DNA of 42,605 bases from Geobacteraceae bacterium (GTDB lineage Bacteria > Desulfobacterota > Desulfuromonadia > Geobacterales > Geobacteraceae), in the NCBI GenBank assembly GCA_025356035.1, contig JANXYN010000048.1, positions 1 to 42,605 on the forward strand, given 5' to 3'. Shown here piece by piece: positions 26,084 to 33,630 of the stretch. Positions within the stretch are counted from its first letter, which is position 1. Every line of letters starts with the position of its first letter. The notes under the pieces were generated by a model. It made no database searches. It was not told the origin of the DNA and was given only the letters and a program-made list of their open reading frames with translations. Both the position numbers and the translations under genes were made by a program.

Positions 26084-26551
26084 ATGGCAAATACCTTTGA
26101 TTTTACCCGCTTGCGCCGGCTCATCATCATCTACAGGGTGGTGCAGATATTCTTACTGGTACTGCTGGCGGTGATGGCGGTCAGTTTTCAGACCGTCTTT
26201 CGGGCCAAAGGGATGCCGCAGATTTTTTTCAACAGTATCCTGACCACCCTGGTCATTCAGTTGGTCCTCTTCTATTTCCTCAATAAATTTGCGGCACGGG
26301 AAGCGGAGCAGGAAATTGCCGCCTGCGCCCGGGATATTGCCATTGAGCAGCTCCAGGCACTGCGAAAAAAGCGGCTGTTCGGCGACTATCTTAAGGCCGC
26401 GGTCTTTATCTTCTTCGTCACCTTCAGCGTCCTGGCACCGGGGGCAACCTTTATCCAGAGCACCATTTTCTTCGTCTTTGTCCTGACGATCCTCACCTAT
26501 TTCCAGTGCTTCAACTTTGCGGCCCGCAAGAGGATGCAGGCGCTGCGCTGA
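26084..26551 (+). CDS. Small four-helix membrane protein of unknown function
   Basis: I do not recognise this 155-residue protein. Four hydrophobic segments are seen at about 13-33, 44-67, 103-123 and 128-143. Between the second and third lies a charged cytosolic-looking stretch with a probable helix (AAREAEQEIAACARDIAIEQ). It has no signal peptide beyond the first helix and no catalytic motif. AGGAG sits six bases before the ATG. Its last 41 bases overlap, tail to tail, the end of the DinG-like gene on the other strand. It diverges from znuA and shares its control region. Confidence 0.75.
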   Translation: MANTFDFTRLRRLIIIYRVVQIFLLVLLAVMAVSFQTVFRAKGMPQIFFNSILTTLVIQLVLFYFLNKFAAREAEQEIAACARDIAIEQLQALRKKRLFGDYLKAAVFIFFVTFSVLAPGATFIQSTIFFVFVLTILTYFQCFNFAARKRMQALR

Positions 26552-29048
26552 AAAAATCGGCCAGCTCCTGGAACACGGCGGCACCGTCGCCTCGGGCGAC
26601 CTTGAGCGGCGGGAGCGAACCGAGGAAAAACCGGCCATAGTTTTTGGAGAGGACCCGGCTGTCAAAGATCAGCACGGCACCCCGGTCATCCCTGCTCCGA
26701 ATCAACCGGCCGAAGCCCTGTTTGAATTTGATGACCGCCTGGGGCACGGTATATTCCATGAACGGGTCGCCGCCCAGCCTGGTCAGATGTTCCGCCCGGG
26801 CTTCCAGGATCGGTTCGGTCGGAACCCGAAACGGCAGACGAGTGATCACCACCAGCTCCAGTGCCTTTCCTTTCACATCAACGCCCTCCCAGAATGAATC
26901 GGTCCCAAACAGTACCGCGTTCCGTTCCTTCCTGAAGCGGCTCAGGAGCAGATGCCGGTTCAGCTCACCCTGACGCATCGGGGTGAGCCCCAACCCCTGC
27001 AACCGCTTGTTAAGTCGCTCATAGAGCCGGCTAAGCAGCTCAAATGAGGTGAACAGTACAAAAGCCCGCCCGTTGGAAATGGTGAGAGCCTGCAGCAGAC
27101 CCTCTGCCAGGGCAGCTTCAAAGCCACGTTCGGTCGGTTCCGGCATATCGGCGGGAATGCCGACAAAAGCCTGCTGCGCATAGTCAAAGGGGGAAGCCAG
27201 CAACAGCTCCGTCACCCGCTGCCGCTGGAGGAGGCTGATGCCGGTCCGCCGCTCCAGATAGTCAAATTTGGCGCCGACCGCCAGGGTGGCGGAGGTGACG
27301 ATGACCGTCTTGAATTTGTCCAGTATAGCCGATTTTATCGATTCCGCCACCTCGAGAGGGGACGAACAGAGTCGCACCGCCATCCCCTTGGAGCCGCTTT
27401 TTACTTCGAACCAGCGGCAGACCCCCTCGTCACGTGCGACGAAGAATTGCAGCTGGCCGGCCGCCGTCTCCAACCGACCCTTGATCCCTTTCAGGTCGAC
27501 AAGATTACCGGTGAGCCGGTCGAGAACCCTAGGTGGCAGCCGCTCACACCCCTTGAAAAATGCGTGGAGGGCCGCCACATACTCAAGCAGCTCCCGGCTG
27601 AGCTCGCGAACCCGTTCTTCAACCTCCTGCCAGAAAGGGCTGGCATAGACGACTGCGGTCAGGCGCACCTTTTGCTCGGTGTCCCGGCCCCCTCCCCCCT
27701 TCAGATAGCTGTGGAGCGCGAGCCCGATAAAGTCCATGGCCCGGGAAATGGCATCGGTCAGGGCGTTTCGTCGTGGGATCAGGCGCGTTTCCAGAATGCC
27801 CGCGATCTCCATATAGAGGTCATCGAGGCTTTCCGGCGTCTCCCGGGAAAGCTGGGCAGAAAGCCGGGGGAGCAATCCCAGCTGTGCTCTACGCGGGTGC
27901 TGCAGCCGCCCCAGGATATGCAACAGCCCCTGCCGGGAGGTCTGGGCAGAAAAAAAGTTGGTTGCCACATCCTCCAGATGGTGCCCTTCGTCAAAGATGA
28001 GTCTGGTAAAAGGGGGGAGCACGGCTGATGCACTGTAACCGGTCTGCTGGCGTAGCGCCACGTCCGCCATGAGCAGGGCATGGTTCACCACCAGCAGATC
28101 GGCGCTGGATGCTTCGCGCCTCGCCTTATAGAAAAAGCAGCGGACATAAAACGGGCATTTCACCCTGCCGCACTGGTCCGCTTCGCAACTCACCTCATCC
28201 CAGGTTTCGTCCCGGGGGATAAAACTCAGATCGTTGCGACACCCCTCACCACTCTTTTGGCTCCACTCCACGAGGGCGGCCATTTCCAGTGCCGCTTCAT
28301 CCTTAAACAGGGAAGGTTCGCTCTTAGCCGCTTCCAGCTTGCGCAGACAGAGGTAGTTATGGCGCCCCTTCACCAGCACCGCCCGGAATTCGGTGCCGCC
28401 GTTTTGCTGGAGGAACGGAATGTCCTTTTTGATCAGCTGCTCCTGCAGATTGATGGTGTTGGTGGAGATGACCACCCGTTCCTTGTTGCGAACCGCCCAG
28501 AGCACTGCGGGAAGCAGGTAAGCCAGAGACTTGCCGGTGCCGGTGCCGGCTTCGATGACCGCCACCTGTTCTTCATTGAAGGCCTCCGCCACGGCAAATG
28601 CCATCCGGAGCTGCTCGTCACGGTGCTCGTACCCCTTGAGATTGAGGGAGAGACGGCCGCCGCTGACGAAAAAACGCTCGATCTCGGGGAAGGCCAGGCG
28701 TTCCAGTTCCTGCCGGACAAAGGGGCTCACTGCCTGGTAGCAGCGCTCCACACCGTTGTCGATAAGATAAAAGCCGACCCCCTGATTACCGAGGATGGAG
28801 GCTATTTCCAAATCCGCTTGAGAAGGGGTGAGCACACCGGAGGGGTGATTGTGGACAACCACATCGCCAAACGAAGCCGCGATGAGGATGGCAGCCACCG
28901 CATCACGGTTGCCCCGGGCCAGCGGTTCCACTTCCACCACCAGTCTCGCCTCATCGGTACGACCGAGGAAGAACACCTCATTGCCATCAGCCTCGGCAAT
29001 CTCCGCTCGCATCTGCTGAACAGCCTTTGCCGAAAAAACACGGTTCAT
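26511..29048 (-). CDS. JAMM/RadC-like domain fused to a DinG/XPD-type helicase
   Basis: The chosen ATG 29048 gives 845 residues; TTG 29057 would add three. Neither has a clear ribosome site. Numbering from TTG, residues 1-115 form a JAB/MPN domain with the JAMM metal motif (Glu27, VHNHPSG with His69 and His71, Asp82). Residues 145-848 form an XPD/DinG superfamily-2 helicase: Walker A EAGTGTGKS (169-177), an Fe-S cluster set around Cys237, Cys296, Cys301 and Cys307 (Cys291 also present), the DEGH box (356-359), FGTDSFWEGVD, and QGFGRLIRS as motif VI. DinG unwinds DNA with 5'-3' polarity at R-loops and damaged forks. Other DinG-like proteins carry an exonuclease domain in this N-terminal place. 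Its 3' end overlaps the convergent membrane-protein gene by 41 bases. Confidence 0.85.
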   Translation of the reverse strand: MNRVFSAKAVQQMRAEIAEADGNEVFFLGRTDEARLVVEVEPLARGNRDAVAAILIAASFGDVVVHNHPSGVLTPSQADLEIASILGNQGVGFYLIDNGVERCYQAVSPFVRQELERLAFPEIERFFVSGGRLSLNLKGYEHRDEQLRMAFAVAEAFNEEQVAVIEAGTGTGKSLAYLLPAVLWAVRNKERVVISTNTINLQEQLIKKDIPFLQQNGGTEFRAVLVKGRHNYLCLRKLEAAKSEPSLFKDEAALEMAALVEWSQKSGEGCRNDLSFIPRDETWDEVSCEADQCGRVKCPFYVRCFFYKARREASSADLLVVNHALLMADVALRQQTGYSASAVLPPFTRLIFDEGHHLEDVATNFFSAQTSRQGLLHILGRLQHPRRAQLGLLPRLSAQLSRETPESLDDLYMEIAGILETRLIPRRNALTDAISRAMDFIGLALHSYLKGGGGRDTEQKVRLTAVVYASPFWQEVEERVRELSRELLEYVAALHAFFKGCERLPPRVLDRLTGNLVDLKGIKGRLETAAGQLQFFVARDEGVCRWFEVKSGSKGMAVRLCSSPLEVAESIKSAILDKFKTVIVTSATLAVGAKFDYLERRTGISLLQRQRVTELLLASPFDYAQQAFVGIPADMPEPTERGFEAALAEGLLQALTISNGRAFVLFTSFELLSRLYERLNKRLQGLGLTPMRQGELNRHLLLSRFRKERNAVLFGTDSFWEGVDVKGKALELVVITRLPFRVPTEPILEARAEHLTRLGGDPFMEYTVPQAVIKFKQGFGRLIRSRDDRGAVLIFDSRVLSKNYGRFFLGSLPPLKVARGDGAAVFQELADFFSAAPASSCGPQS

Positions 29049-29100
29049 TTGCTTCAAGTTACTATCTTTGCCAGGTTACTGCAATCCTTTTATCGCCCGG

Positions 29101-29134
29101 AAAAACGGAAGGGGCGGCTTGCGCCACCCCTTCC
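29101..29134 (-). terminator. Rho-independent terminator of the second triheme cytochrome
   Basis: The stem GGAAGGGG / CCCCTTCC continues past one mismatch into GGC/GCC, with loop TTGC. On the minus strand it is followed by GTTTTT. Confidence 0.85.
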
Positions 29135-29164
29135 TGGGACTTGCTGACTCTGACTCATAACGGA

Positions 29165-29437
29165 TTACTTCTTGTGGCACTCGCTACACTTGGTCGGCCC
29201 CGCTTTTTTCTCCTCGTGGCACCCCTTGCAGGTCTTGTGAGCCCACTCTTTGCCGAACCCTTCGATCTTTCCCGGACCTTTCTCGTGACAGAGCTTGCAC
29301 TCCTTGAGGGACTCCTGGTGCTTCTTGTGATTAAAGGTTACTTTCCCCATGGTGGCGGGAAACTCGATGACCTCGGCGGCAACGGCGGTGCCGGCAAAGG
29401 CGACGACAACAGACAGGGCAACAATGATCTTTTTCAT
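29165..29437 (-). CDS. Periplasmic triheme cytochrome c7, PpcA family
   Basis: This 90-residue precursor has a signal peptide ending near Ala20/Ala21. The haem sites are Cys47-His51, Cys70-His74 and Cys84-His88, with distal-ligand His37 and His40. The core EKGPGKIEGFGKEWAHKTCKG closely follows G. sulfurreducens PpcA/PpcB, so this is nearer to the principal Ppc proteins than the copy at 23067. It would shuttle electrons through the periplasm during metal or electrode respiration. AAAGGAG lies just before the ATG, preceded by a perfect 9-3-9 palindrome. The upstream gene on the same strand encodes a small secreted protein and may share its transcript; a terminator follows. Confidence 0.94.
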   Translation of the reverse strand: MKKIIVALSVVVAFAGTAVAAEVIEFPATMGKVTFNHKKHQESLKECKLCHEKGPGKIEGFGKEWAHKTCKGCHEEKKAGPTKCSECHKK

Positions 29438-29466
29438 CTCACTACTCCTTTCTTTGGTGGCATTCT

Positions 29467-29487
29467 CTATTTAACTGTGTTAAATAG
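29467..29487. promoter_or_regulatory. Perfect 21-base palindrome upstream of the triheme cytochrome
   Basis: CTATTTAAC-TGT-GTTAAATAG has 9-base arms and a 3-base spacer. It lies 30 bases before the cytochrome start codon, between two minus-strand genes. No T-run follows it, so an operator is more likely than a terminator. The cognate regulator is unknown. Confidence 0.55.
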
Positions 29488-29512
29488 TCGTAATTGGCAG
29501 CGGCTTGCGACT

Positions 29513-29833
29513 TCAGCAGCCGGCCGTCTTCCTGAAGAGCTTGCTGATATGCTCGCCATTCACCGTTTCGTACTTGCAGCGAATCTCGTCTCCCTCCACG
29601 ATCCGGTGGTCTTTGAATTTTTCAAGGGTCAGGGAGTCGCTCACCGTTACGGTTACAAGCTGTTCCGTGGCGGTGTCCTTCAGGGTAGCTGTGGCACTGG
29701 CTGCGTCCTGGCCGGCGACCTCGATCTTGGTGATGACACCGAGCAACTTCCCACCATCTTCCGCCTGGGCTACGTAGGCGCCCAACAGTACCGCAAAGGC
29801 AACCAGGACAATGCTCGATACGATCCGTTTCAT
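29513..29833 (-). CDS. Small secreted protein of unknown function
   Basis: This 106-residue precursor has a signal peptide (positive MKR, hydrophobic core, cleavage near AQA/EDGG at 24-25). The mature 82 residues alternate short hydrophobic and charged stretches suggestive of a small beta-barrel or OB-like fold (GVITKIEVAG, LVTVTVSDSL, IRCKYETVNG). It has two Cys, at 86 and at the very C-terminus (106). There is no haem motif. AGGAG lies six bases before the ATG. It lies upstream of the triheme cytochrome gene on the same strand and diverges from the membrane-anchored regulator at 30004, so it is a likely target of that regulator. I do not recognise a family. Confidence 0.75.
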   Translation of the reverse strand: MKRIVSSIVLVAFAVLLGAYVAQAEDGGKLLGVITKIEVAGQDAASATATLKDTATEQLVTVTVSDSLTLEKFKDHRIVEGDEIRCKYETVNGEHISKLFRKTAGC

Positions 29834-29927
29834 GATGTTCTCCTTTCGTGCTAAGATAGTGACGCTGTGTTCTTACTTTCCTTATAGCCCGATTTTGCCG
29901 GTGCCGCTATCGACATCTGGAGGGATT

Positions 29928-29945
29928 CGACCCGATGTCGGGTCG
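29928..29945. promoter_or_regulatory. Perfect palindrome in the divergent control region
   Basis: CGACCCGA-TG-TCGGGTCG (8-2-8) lies between the small secreted protein gene and the XRE regulator gene. A 10-base palindrome ACAAATTTGT follows at 29969-29978. Either may be the operator of the adjacent regulator. Confidence 0.5.
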
Positions 29946-30003
29946 TCTGAGGGAATGGGTAAACAGGAACAAATTTGTCGAATTTACCGGGGAGCCTGCT
30001 AGA

Positions 30004-30936
30004 ATGGTTACTATGGACAATCAAGGGATTGAAATGGAGCGAGGCCAGCCCCCAATCGTCGCCATCGACGGTGCCCGCATCAAAAAGATTCGGGAAGAGA
30101 AGCGGCTGACCCAGCTTTACGTGGCAAGTGTGGTCGGGGTTACCACCGACACCATTTCCCGCTGGGAGAATAATCGCTATCCCACCATCCGTCGTGACAA
30201 CGCGGAAAAACTTGCCGGGGCCCTTGAGGTGGAGCTGACGGAGATCCTCCTGGCTGATAAGACCGACACGGCGTTGGCAGAATTGCCGCAGTTGCCGGCG
30301 AACATAGGCCAGCGGCGCCGCTATTTTCTTCTGACGGTTGGCGTTGCAATTCTGGCGGTAGCCCTGCTTCTCTTTTTCCGCCAGACCATCACCGCCCCCA
30401 CTGCCACCAGGCGGCTTCCCCATTTTGCAGCGCCAACCACTACCATACCAGTGCAGCTCAAGGTCAGCCGGAAAGGGGCCGGCGACCTCGGATTCATCGT
30501 CCGGGAGCGCCTTCCCGCCGGCTGGCGGCTGATCAGCTCGGTACCGGAAGCGACGGCCGGCCAGCCGGCCGCTGAAGAGGCGAAGTGGCTTATCGCCAGC
30601 GGCAACGGCCCGGTTACTATTAATTACACCGTGCAACTCCCCCCGGCAATCCCCCTGCAATCAGTGGCCACCTTTACCGGAAACATTGTCGTCTCTACCG
30701 GTGAGATCACCCGTAGCGCCCCCATCGGCGGCGACACCGGCATTACTGTTGCCGGTTACCACTGGGCTGATAGCAATGGTGACGGCAGGATCGACGACAG
30801 CGAGGTCATGCCCGCCTACTATCTGCTGGAGGAAATGAAGGGATCCGGTCTCGACTGGAAGGAGATTGAAACGATCTGGAGTAGCAAAGGGTACCGGTGG
30901 GACCCGGCAAGGAAGGGATTTACGGTGATCAAGTGA
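30004..30936 (+). CDS. Membrane-anchored XRE-family regulator with EF-hand-like loop
   Basis: I choose ATG 30004 (310 residues; GGGGAG nine bases upstream); ATG 30013 is also possible and upstream in-frame codons overlap the palindrome. Residues about 23-80 are a helix-turn-helix of the XRE/Cro type (IREEKRLTQLYVASVVGVTTDTISRWE region). After a linker, QRRR precedes a single membrane helix (about 107-125). The remaining 185 residues should face the periplasm; they are rich in beta strands and contain, at 256-267, DSNGDGRIDDSE, a textbook EF-hand/dockerin calcium loop (DxNxDGxIDxxE). The protein could therefore read an outside signal such as calcium and act on DNA directly, in the manner of ToxR/CadC. 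It diverges from the secreted protein and triheme cytochrome genes. Confidence 0.8.
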   Translation: MVTMDNQGIEMERGQPPIVAIDGARIKKIREEKRLTQLYVASVVGVTTDTISRWENNRYPTIRRDNAEKLAGALEVELTEILLADKTDTALAELPQLPANIGQRRRYFLLTVGVAILAVALLLFFRQTITAPTATRRLPHFAAPTTTIPVQLKVSRKGAGDLGFIVRERLPAGWRLISSVPEATAGQPAAEEAKWLIASGNGPVTINYTVQLPPAIPLQSVATFTGNIVVSTGEITRSAPIGGDTGITVAGYHWADSNGDGRIDDSEVMPAYYLLEEMKGSGLDWKEIETIWSSKGYRWDPARKGFTVIK

Positions 30937-30954
30937 TCGCCGCCTGATTTTGAT

Positions 30955-31881
30955 TCATGGGTTAGTTCGAAATGCCGCAGCCAGCGGCAACAGCTGGACC
31001 CCCTGTTCGCCGCGACCCTGCAATAAAGCGAGCAGCAGTTTGACCCCCAGCGGCTCGTTGCCATTGCCATGGACCAGGATAAAACTCCCTCCCACCGGCT
31101 TTTCCCCCTTGGCCAGCCAGGCGTCGCTGCCGATCGGGATCAGCGACAGGGCTCGCAGCTTCTCCATCAAGCCTTTGTCACTCACCAGCCCCGGAAAGCG
31201 AAAAAACACCGACGGAACCACCCCCCTTGCCAATAGCGCCTGCTCTGTAGTCAGTACCTCCCGTTCCAGATCGCTACCTGGGGTGAGGAGAAAATTCCGC
31301 TCTAGCGGCGCCTGTGGCTGATACGGATGGGTGGCTGAATGGTTGACCCAGGTAACGCTGAGCCGACCGCCAGCCACTTCGGCAAGAAGCCAGGTCATTG
31401 CCTCCTCATGGCTTTCCATCCAGCGCCTAGTCACGGCGATGGCAACTGGCACCGGACCAGCCTTGGCCTGGGGAAGCCGTGTCAGCGCCTCGAACAGCCC
31501 CCGTTCGAAACTTCTGCTGGATGGGCAAAGATCGACGGTCACGAAGATGCCGTCCGTCCCATGGTCGGCACGGGTTGCACCGCCGTTCTGCAATCGATAG
31601 GGGGGGGCGGTGTAATGAAACAGGGCTCGATAATAGGGGGTCTGCTGCGTTTGCGCAGTGTCCGGCGCGAGCCAGTGCAGGGAGGTCGGCTGCGCGACCG
31701 AAGTGGCGAAGGTGCGGGGGTCAACCAGGAGCACCTGGGCAACGGCGTCCAGTTCATACTGACGGATGGCAACTTTAGGAGTACCTGCGCCATCTGCGCA
31801 GGGGAGAAAAATAGTGCGGTAGTTGGTTAGCTGGGCAGCAGCAGCGGATGAGCAGAGCTGCAGGCCGAGCAGGATGAGCAA
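30955..31881 (-). CDS. Polysaccharide deacetylase-like secreted protein
   Basis: The reading frame is clear but the start is not. No ATG or GTG lies at the right place; TTG 31881 gives 308 residues, and a CTG at 31914 would give a better signal peptide (MTGRRNLARHF...). A hydrophobic export segment ends near AAAA/QL. NodB-type motifs can be traced: VTVDLCPSS (motif 1, second Asp missing), NHSATHP (motif 2, His pair), FRFPGL (motif 3) and ILVHGNG (motif 5). With motif 1 altered, metal-dependent deacetylase activity is uncertain. It follows DUF116 in the def-fmt operon and converges on the membrane regulator gene, 18 bases apart. A run of eight G (31600-31607, C on the coding strand) lies within it. 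Confidence 0.68.
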   Translation of the reverse strand: MLILLGLQLCSSAAAAQLTNYRTIFLPCADGAGTPKVAIRQYELDAVAQVLLVDPRTFATSVAQPTSLHWLAPDTAQTQQTPYYRALFHYTAPPYRLQNGGATRADHGTDGIFVTVDLCPSSRSFERGLFEALTRLPQAKAGPVPVAIAVTRRWMESHEEAMTWLLAEVAGGRLSVTWVNHSATHPYQPQAPLERNFLLTPGSDLEREVLTTEQALLARGVVPSVFFRFPGLVSDKGLMEKLRALSLIPIGSDAWLAKGEKPVGGSFILVHGNGNEPLGVKLLLALLQGRGEQGVQLLPLAAAFRTNP

Positions 31882-31910
31882 AAAATGGCGGGCTAAGTTC
31901 CGACGCCCGG

Positions 31911-32681
31911 TCAGAGCAGCACCGCCTGGAGCGCCGCATCGATTTTTGCCACATCCACCTTGGTATTGAAGCATGGCCCGAACGGCCGATCGTTCAGAAT
32001 GCCGATTACCGGCAAGGGGTAGCAATCCTTGATTCCGGAGGTCAGGTCTCGCTCGCAGGCCACTGCCAGCACCAGCTTGGGCCGTTTCTCGATAATCACC
32101 TTCCGCGCCAGCGTACCGCCGGTGGCCACGGAGATATCGATCCGATACTTCTGTGCCAGCTCCGCCAGCCCCCTGATATCGCACCGGCCGCAGCGGACAC
32201 ACTTGTTGATATCGCCGGTGACCTTGATCTCGCAATCGAACAGCTGCAGGCAGTGTGGAAGCAGGATCAGCAGCCGGTCAGGTTTCAGCTTGTACTTCTG
32301 GGAAATAACCAGGCTGTTGTTCATGGCGACAAACGACTGGCGGATGGTATCCTTGGAAATCCCCAAAAGCTTGCCGATGGTCTCGATAACAGGGAGGAGG
32401 AATTTGATCACCACCCCGCGCATAAAGCGGGTGAAGAGGATATCCTTACCCAGAGCGGTAGTCAGCACCAGCAGCAGAGTGCCAAGGAGCGCCACCAGTG
32501 AAAGGATACTGAACAGGGCGGCACTGATCTTCGGCAGGCTCGGATGGATGTTGGCAAGGCCCACCGTCGGAATCCACCAGAACAGGTAAATGATGCCGAT
32601 GATCAGCAGGCAGGTAAACCCCATCAGGGCCACGAACAGCCGCTTGCGCGGGGGGGGCGGCGGCGAATTATTGTCGGTCAC
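31911..32681 (-). CDS. DUF116 membrane protein with Cys-rich domain
   Basis: GTG 32681, one base after the fmt stop and with AAGGA ten bases upstream, gives 256 residues. A Pro-rich N-terminus (PPPPP) precedes two membrane helices (about 14-36 and 51-75). The cytosolic DUF116 part has Cys144, Cys150, CVRCGRC (161-167), Cys209, Cys220 and Cys237, a pattern compatible with an Fe-S cluster. DUF116 proteins have no established function; they often sit in def-fmt operons of Desulfuromonadales and Firmicutes. Codons 7-10 contain an eight-C run (32650-32657 as G), a possible slippage site directly after the start. Confidence 0.82.
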   Translation of the reverse strand: MTDNNSPPPPPRKRLFVALMGFTCLLIIGIIYLFWWIPTVGLANIHPSLPKISAALFSILSLVALLGTLLLVLTTALGKDILFTRFMRGVVIKFLLPVIETIGKLLGISKDTIRQSFVAMNNSLVISQKYKLKPDRLLILLPHCLQLFDCEIKVTGDINKCVRCGRCDIRGLAELAQKYRIDISVATGGTLARKVIIEKRPKLVLAVACERDLTSGIKDCYPLPVIGILNDRPFGPCFNTKVDVAKIDAALQAVLL

Positions 32682-32682
32682 G

Positions 32683-33630
32683 TCAATGGTCCTTACTCCC
32701 GAGAAGGGTCCCCGGTTCGATTTTATACCCCGCCAGAAAATCAGCGGCACTTAGCCGCTTCCGCCCTTCCAGCTGGAGTTCTTCAATGAACAGGCTGCCG
32801 GTCCCGCAGGCAACCTCCAGTCCCTGCCGATCCACTCGCAGGACAGCGCCAGGGCTCCCACCACCGGCGGCGGTCCGGGTTTTGTAGATCTTCAGCATCT
32901 TGCCATCAAGAAAGGTGTAGGCCCCCGGCCACGGAGTCATGCCGCGCACCTGGTTCTTGATGTCCCGGTTCTCGCGCTGCCAGTCGATGCAGCCATCCTC
33001 CTTCTTCAGCATCGGCGCGTAGCAGGTGAGTGCGTCATCCTGTTTCTGCGGCTTGAGCTCCCCCCGCTTGAGCAGGTCGATGGTTTCGGCCAGGGCCTCG
33101 GCCCCCAGCAGGGCAAGACGGTCATGCAGCGACTGGGTGTCTTCCTCCGGGTCGATGGCGGTCCTTTTCTCCAGCAGCATGTCGCCGGTATCGAGTCCCA
33201 CATCCATCAGCATGGTGGTGACCCCGGTCTCGGTCTCACCGTTGATAATGCACCAGTTTAGCGGGGCTGCCCCCCGGTAACGCGGCAGGAGCGAGGCGTG
33301 CACGTTGATGCAGCCGTACTTCGGAATCTCCAGCAACCCCTTGGGCAGGATCTGACCGAATGCGACCACCACAATTAGGTCCGGCCTGAGTTCCCGGACA
33401 ATCTCGATAAACTCCGGTGCCCGCACCTTAGGCGGCTGATGGACCGGAATCCCATGCTGTTCGGCCAGGACTTTCACCGGAGGCTGGCTGGTCTGCTGTC
33501 CCCTCCCCTTTGGCCGGTCAGGCTGGGTAACAACCGCCACCGGCCGTTCGCCCCGGTCAATCAGTTTTTGCAGGGTGGGGCAGGCAAATGCCGGCGTCCC
33601 CATGAAGATCGTGCGTAATGCCACCGTCAT
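32683..33630 (-). CDS. fmt: Methionyl-tRNA formyltransferase
   Basis: This 315-residue enzyme formylates Met-tRNAfMet with 10-formyl-THF. The catalytic Asn109, His111 and Asp147 are present within INVHASLLPRYRG and MDVGLDTGD, and the C-terminal tRNA-binding domain is of normal length. Its ATG overlaps the def stop as ATGA with CAGGAGG just upstream. Confidence 0.97.
   Translation of the reverse strand: MTVALRTIFMGTPAFACPTLQKLIDRGERPVAVVTQPDRPKGRGQQTSQPPVKVLAEQHGIPVHQPPKVRAPEFIEIVRELRPDLIVVVAFGQILPKGLLEIPKYGCINVHASLLPRYRGAAPLNWCIINGETETGVTTMLMDVGLDTGDMLLEKRTAIDPEEDTQSLHDRLALLGAEALAETIDLLKRGELKPQKQDDALTCYAPMLKKEDGCIDWQRENRDIKNQVRGMTPWPGAYTFLDGKMLKIYKTRTAAGGGSPGAVLRVDRQGLEVACGTGSLFIEELQLEGRKRLSAADFLAGYKIEPGTLLGSKDH

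Noticed and set aside
31882-32235. Upstream extension of the deacetylase-like frame to an ATG at 32235
   Set aside because: It overlaps the well-supported DUF116 gene in another frame, and the added residues are not protein-like.
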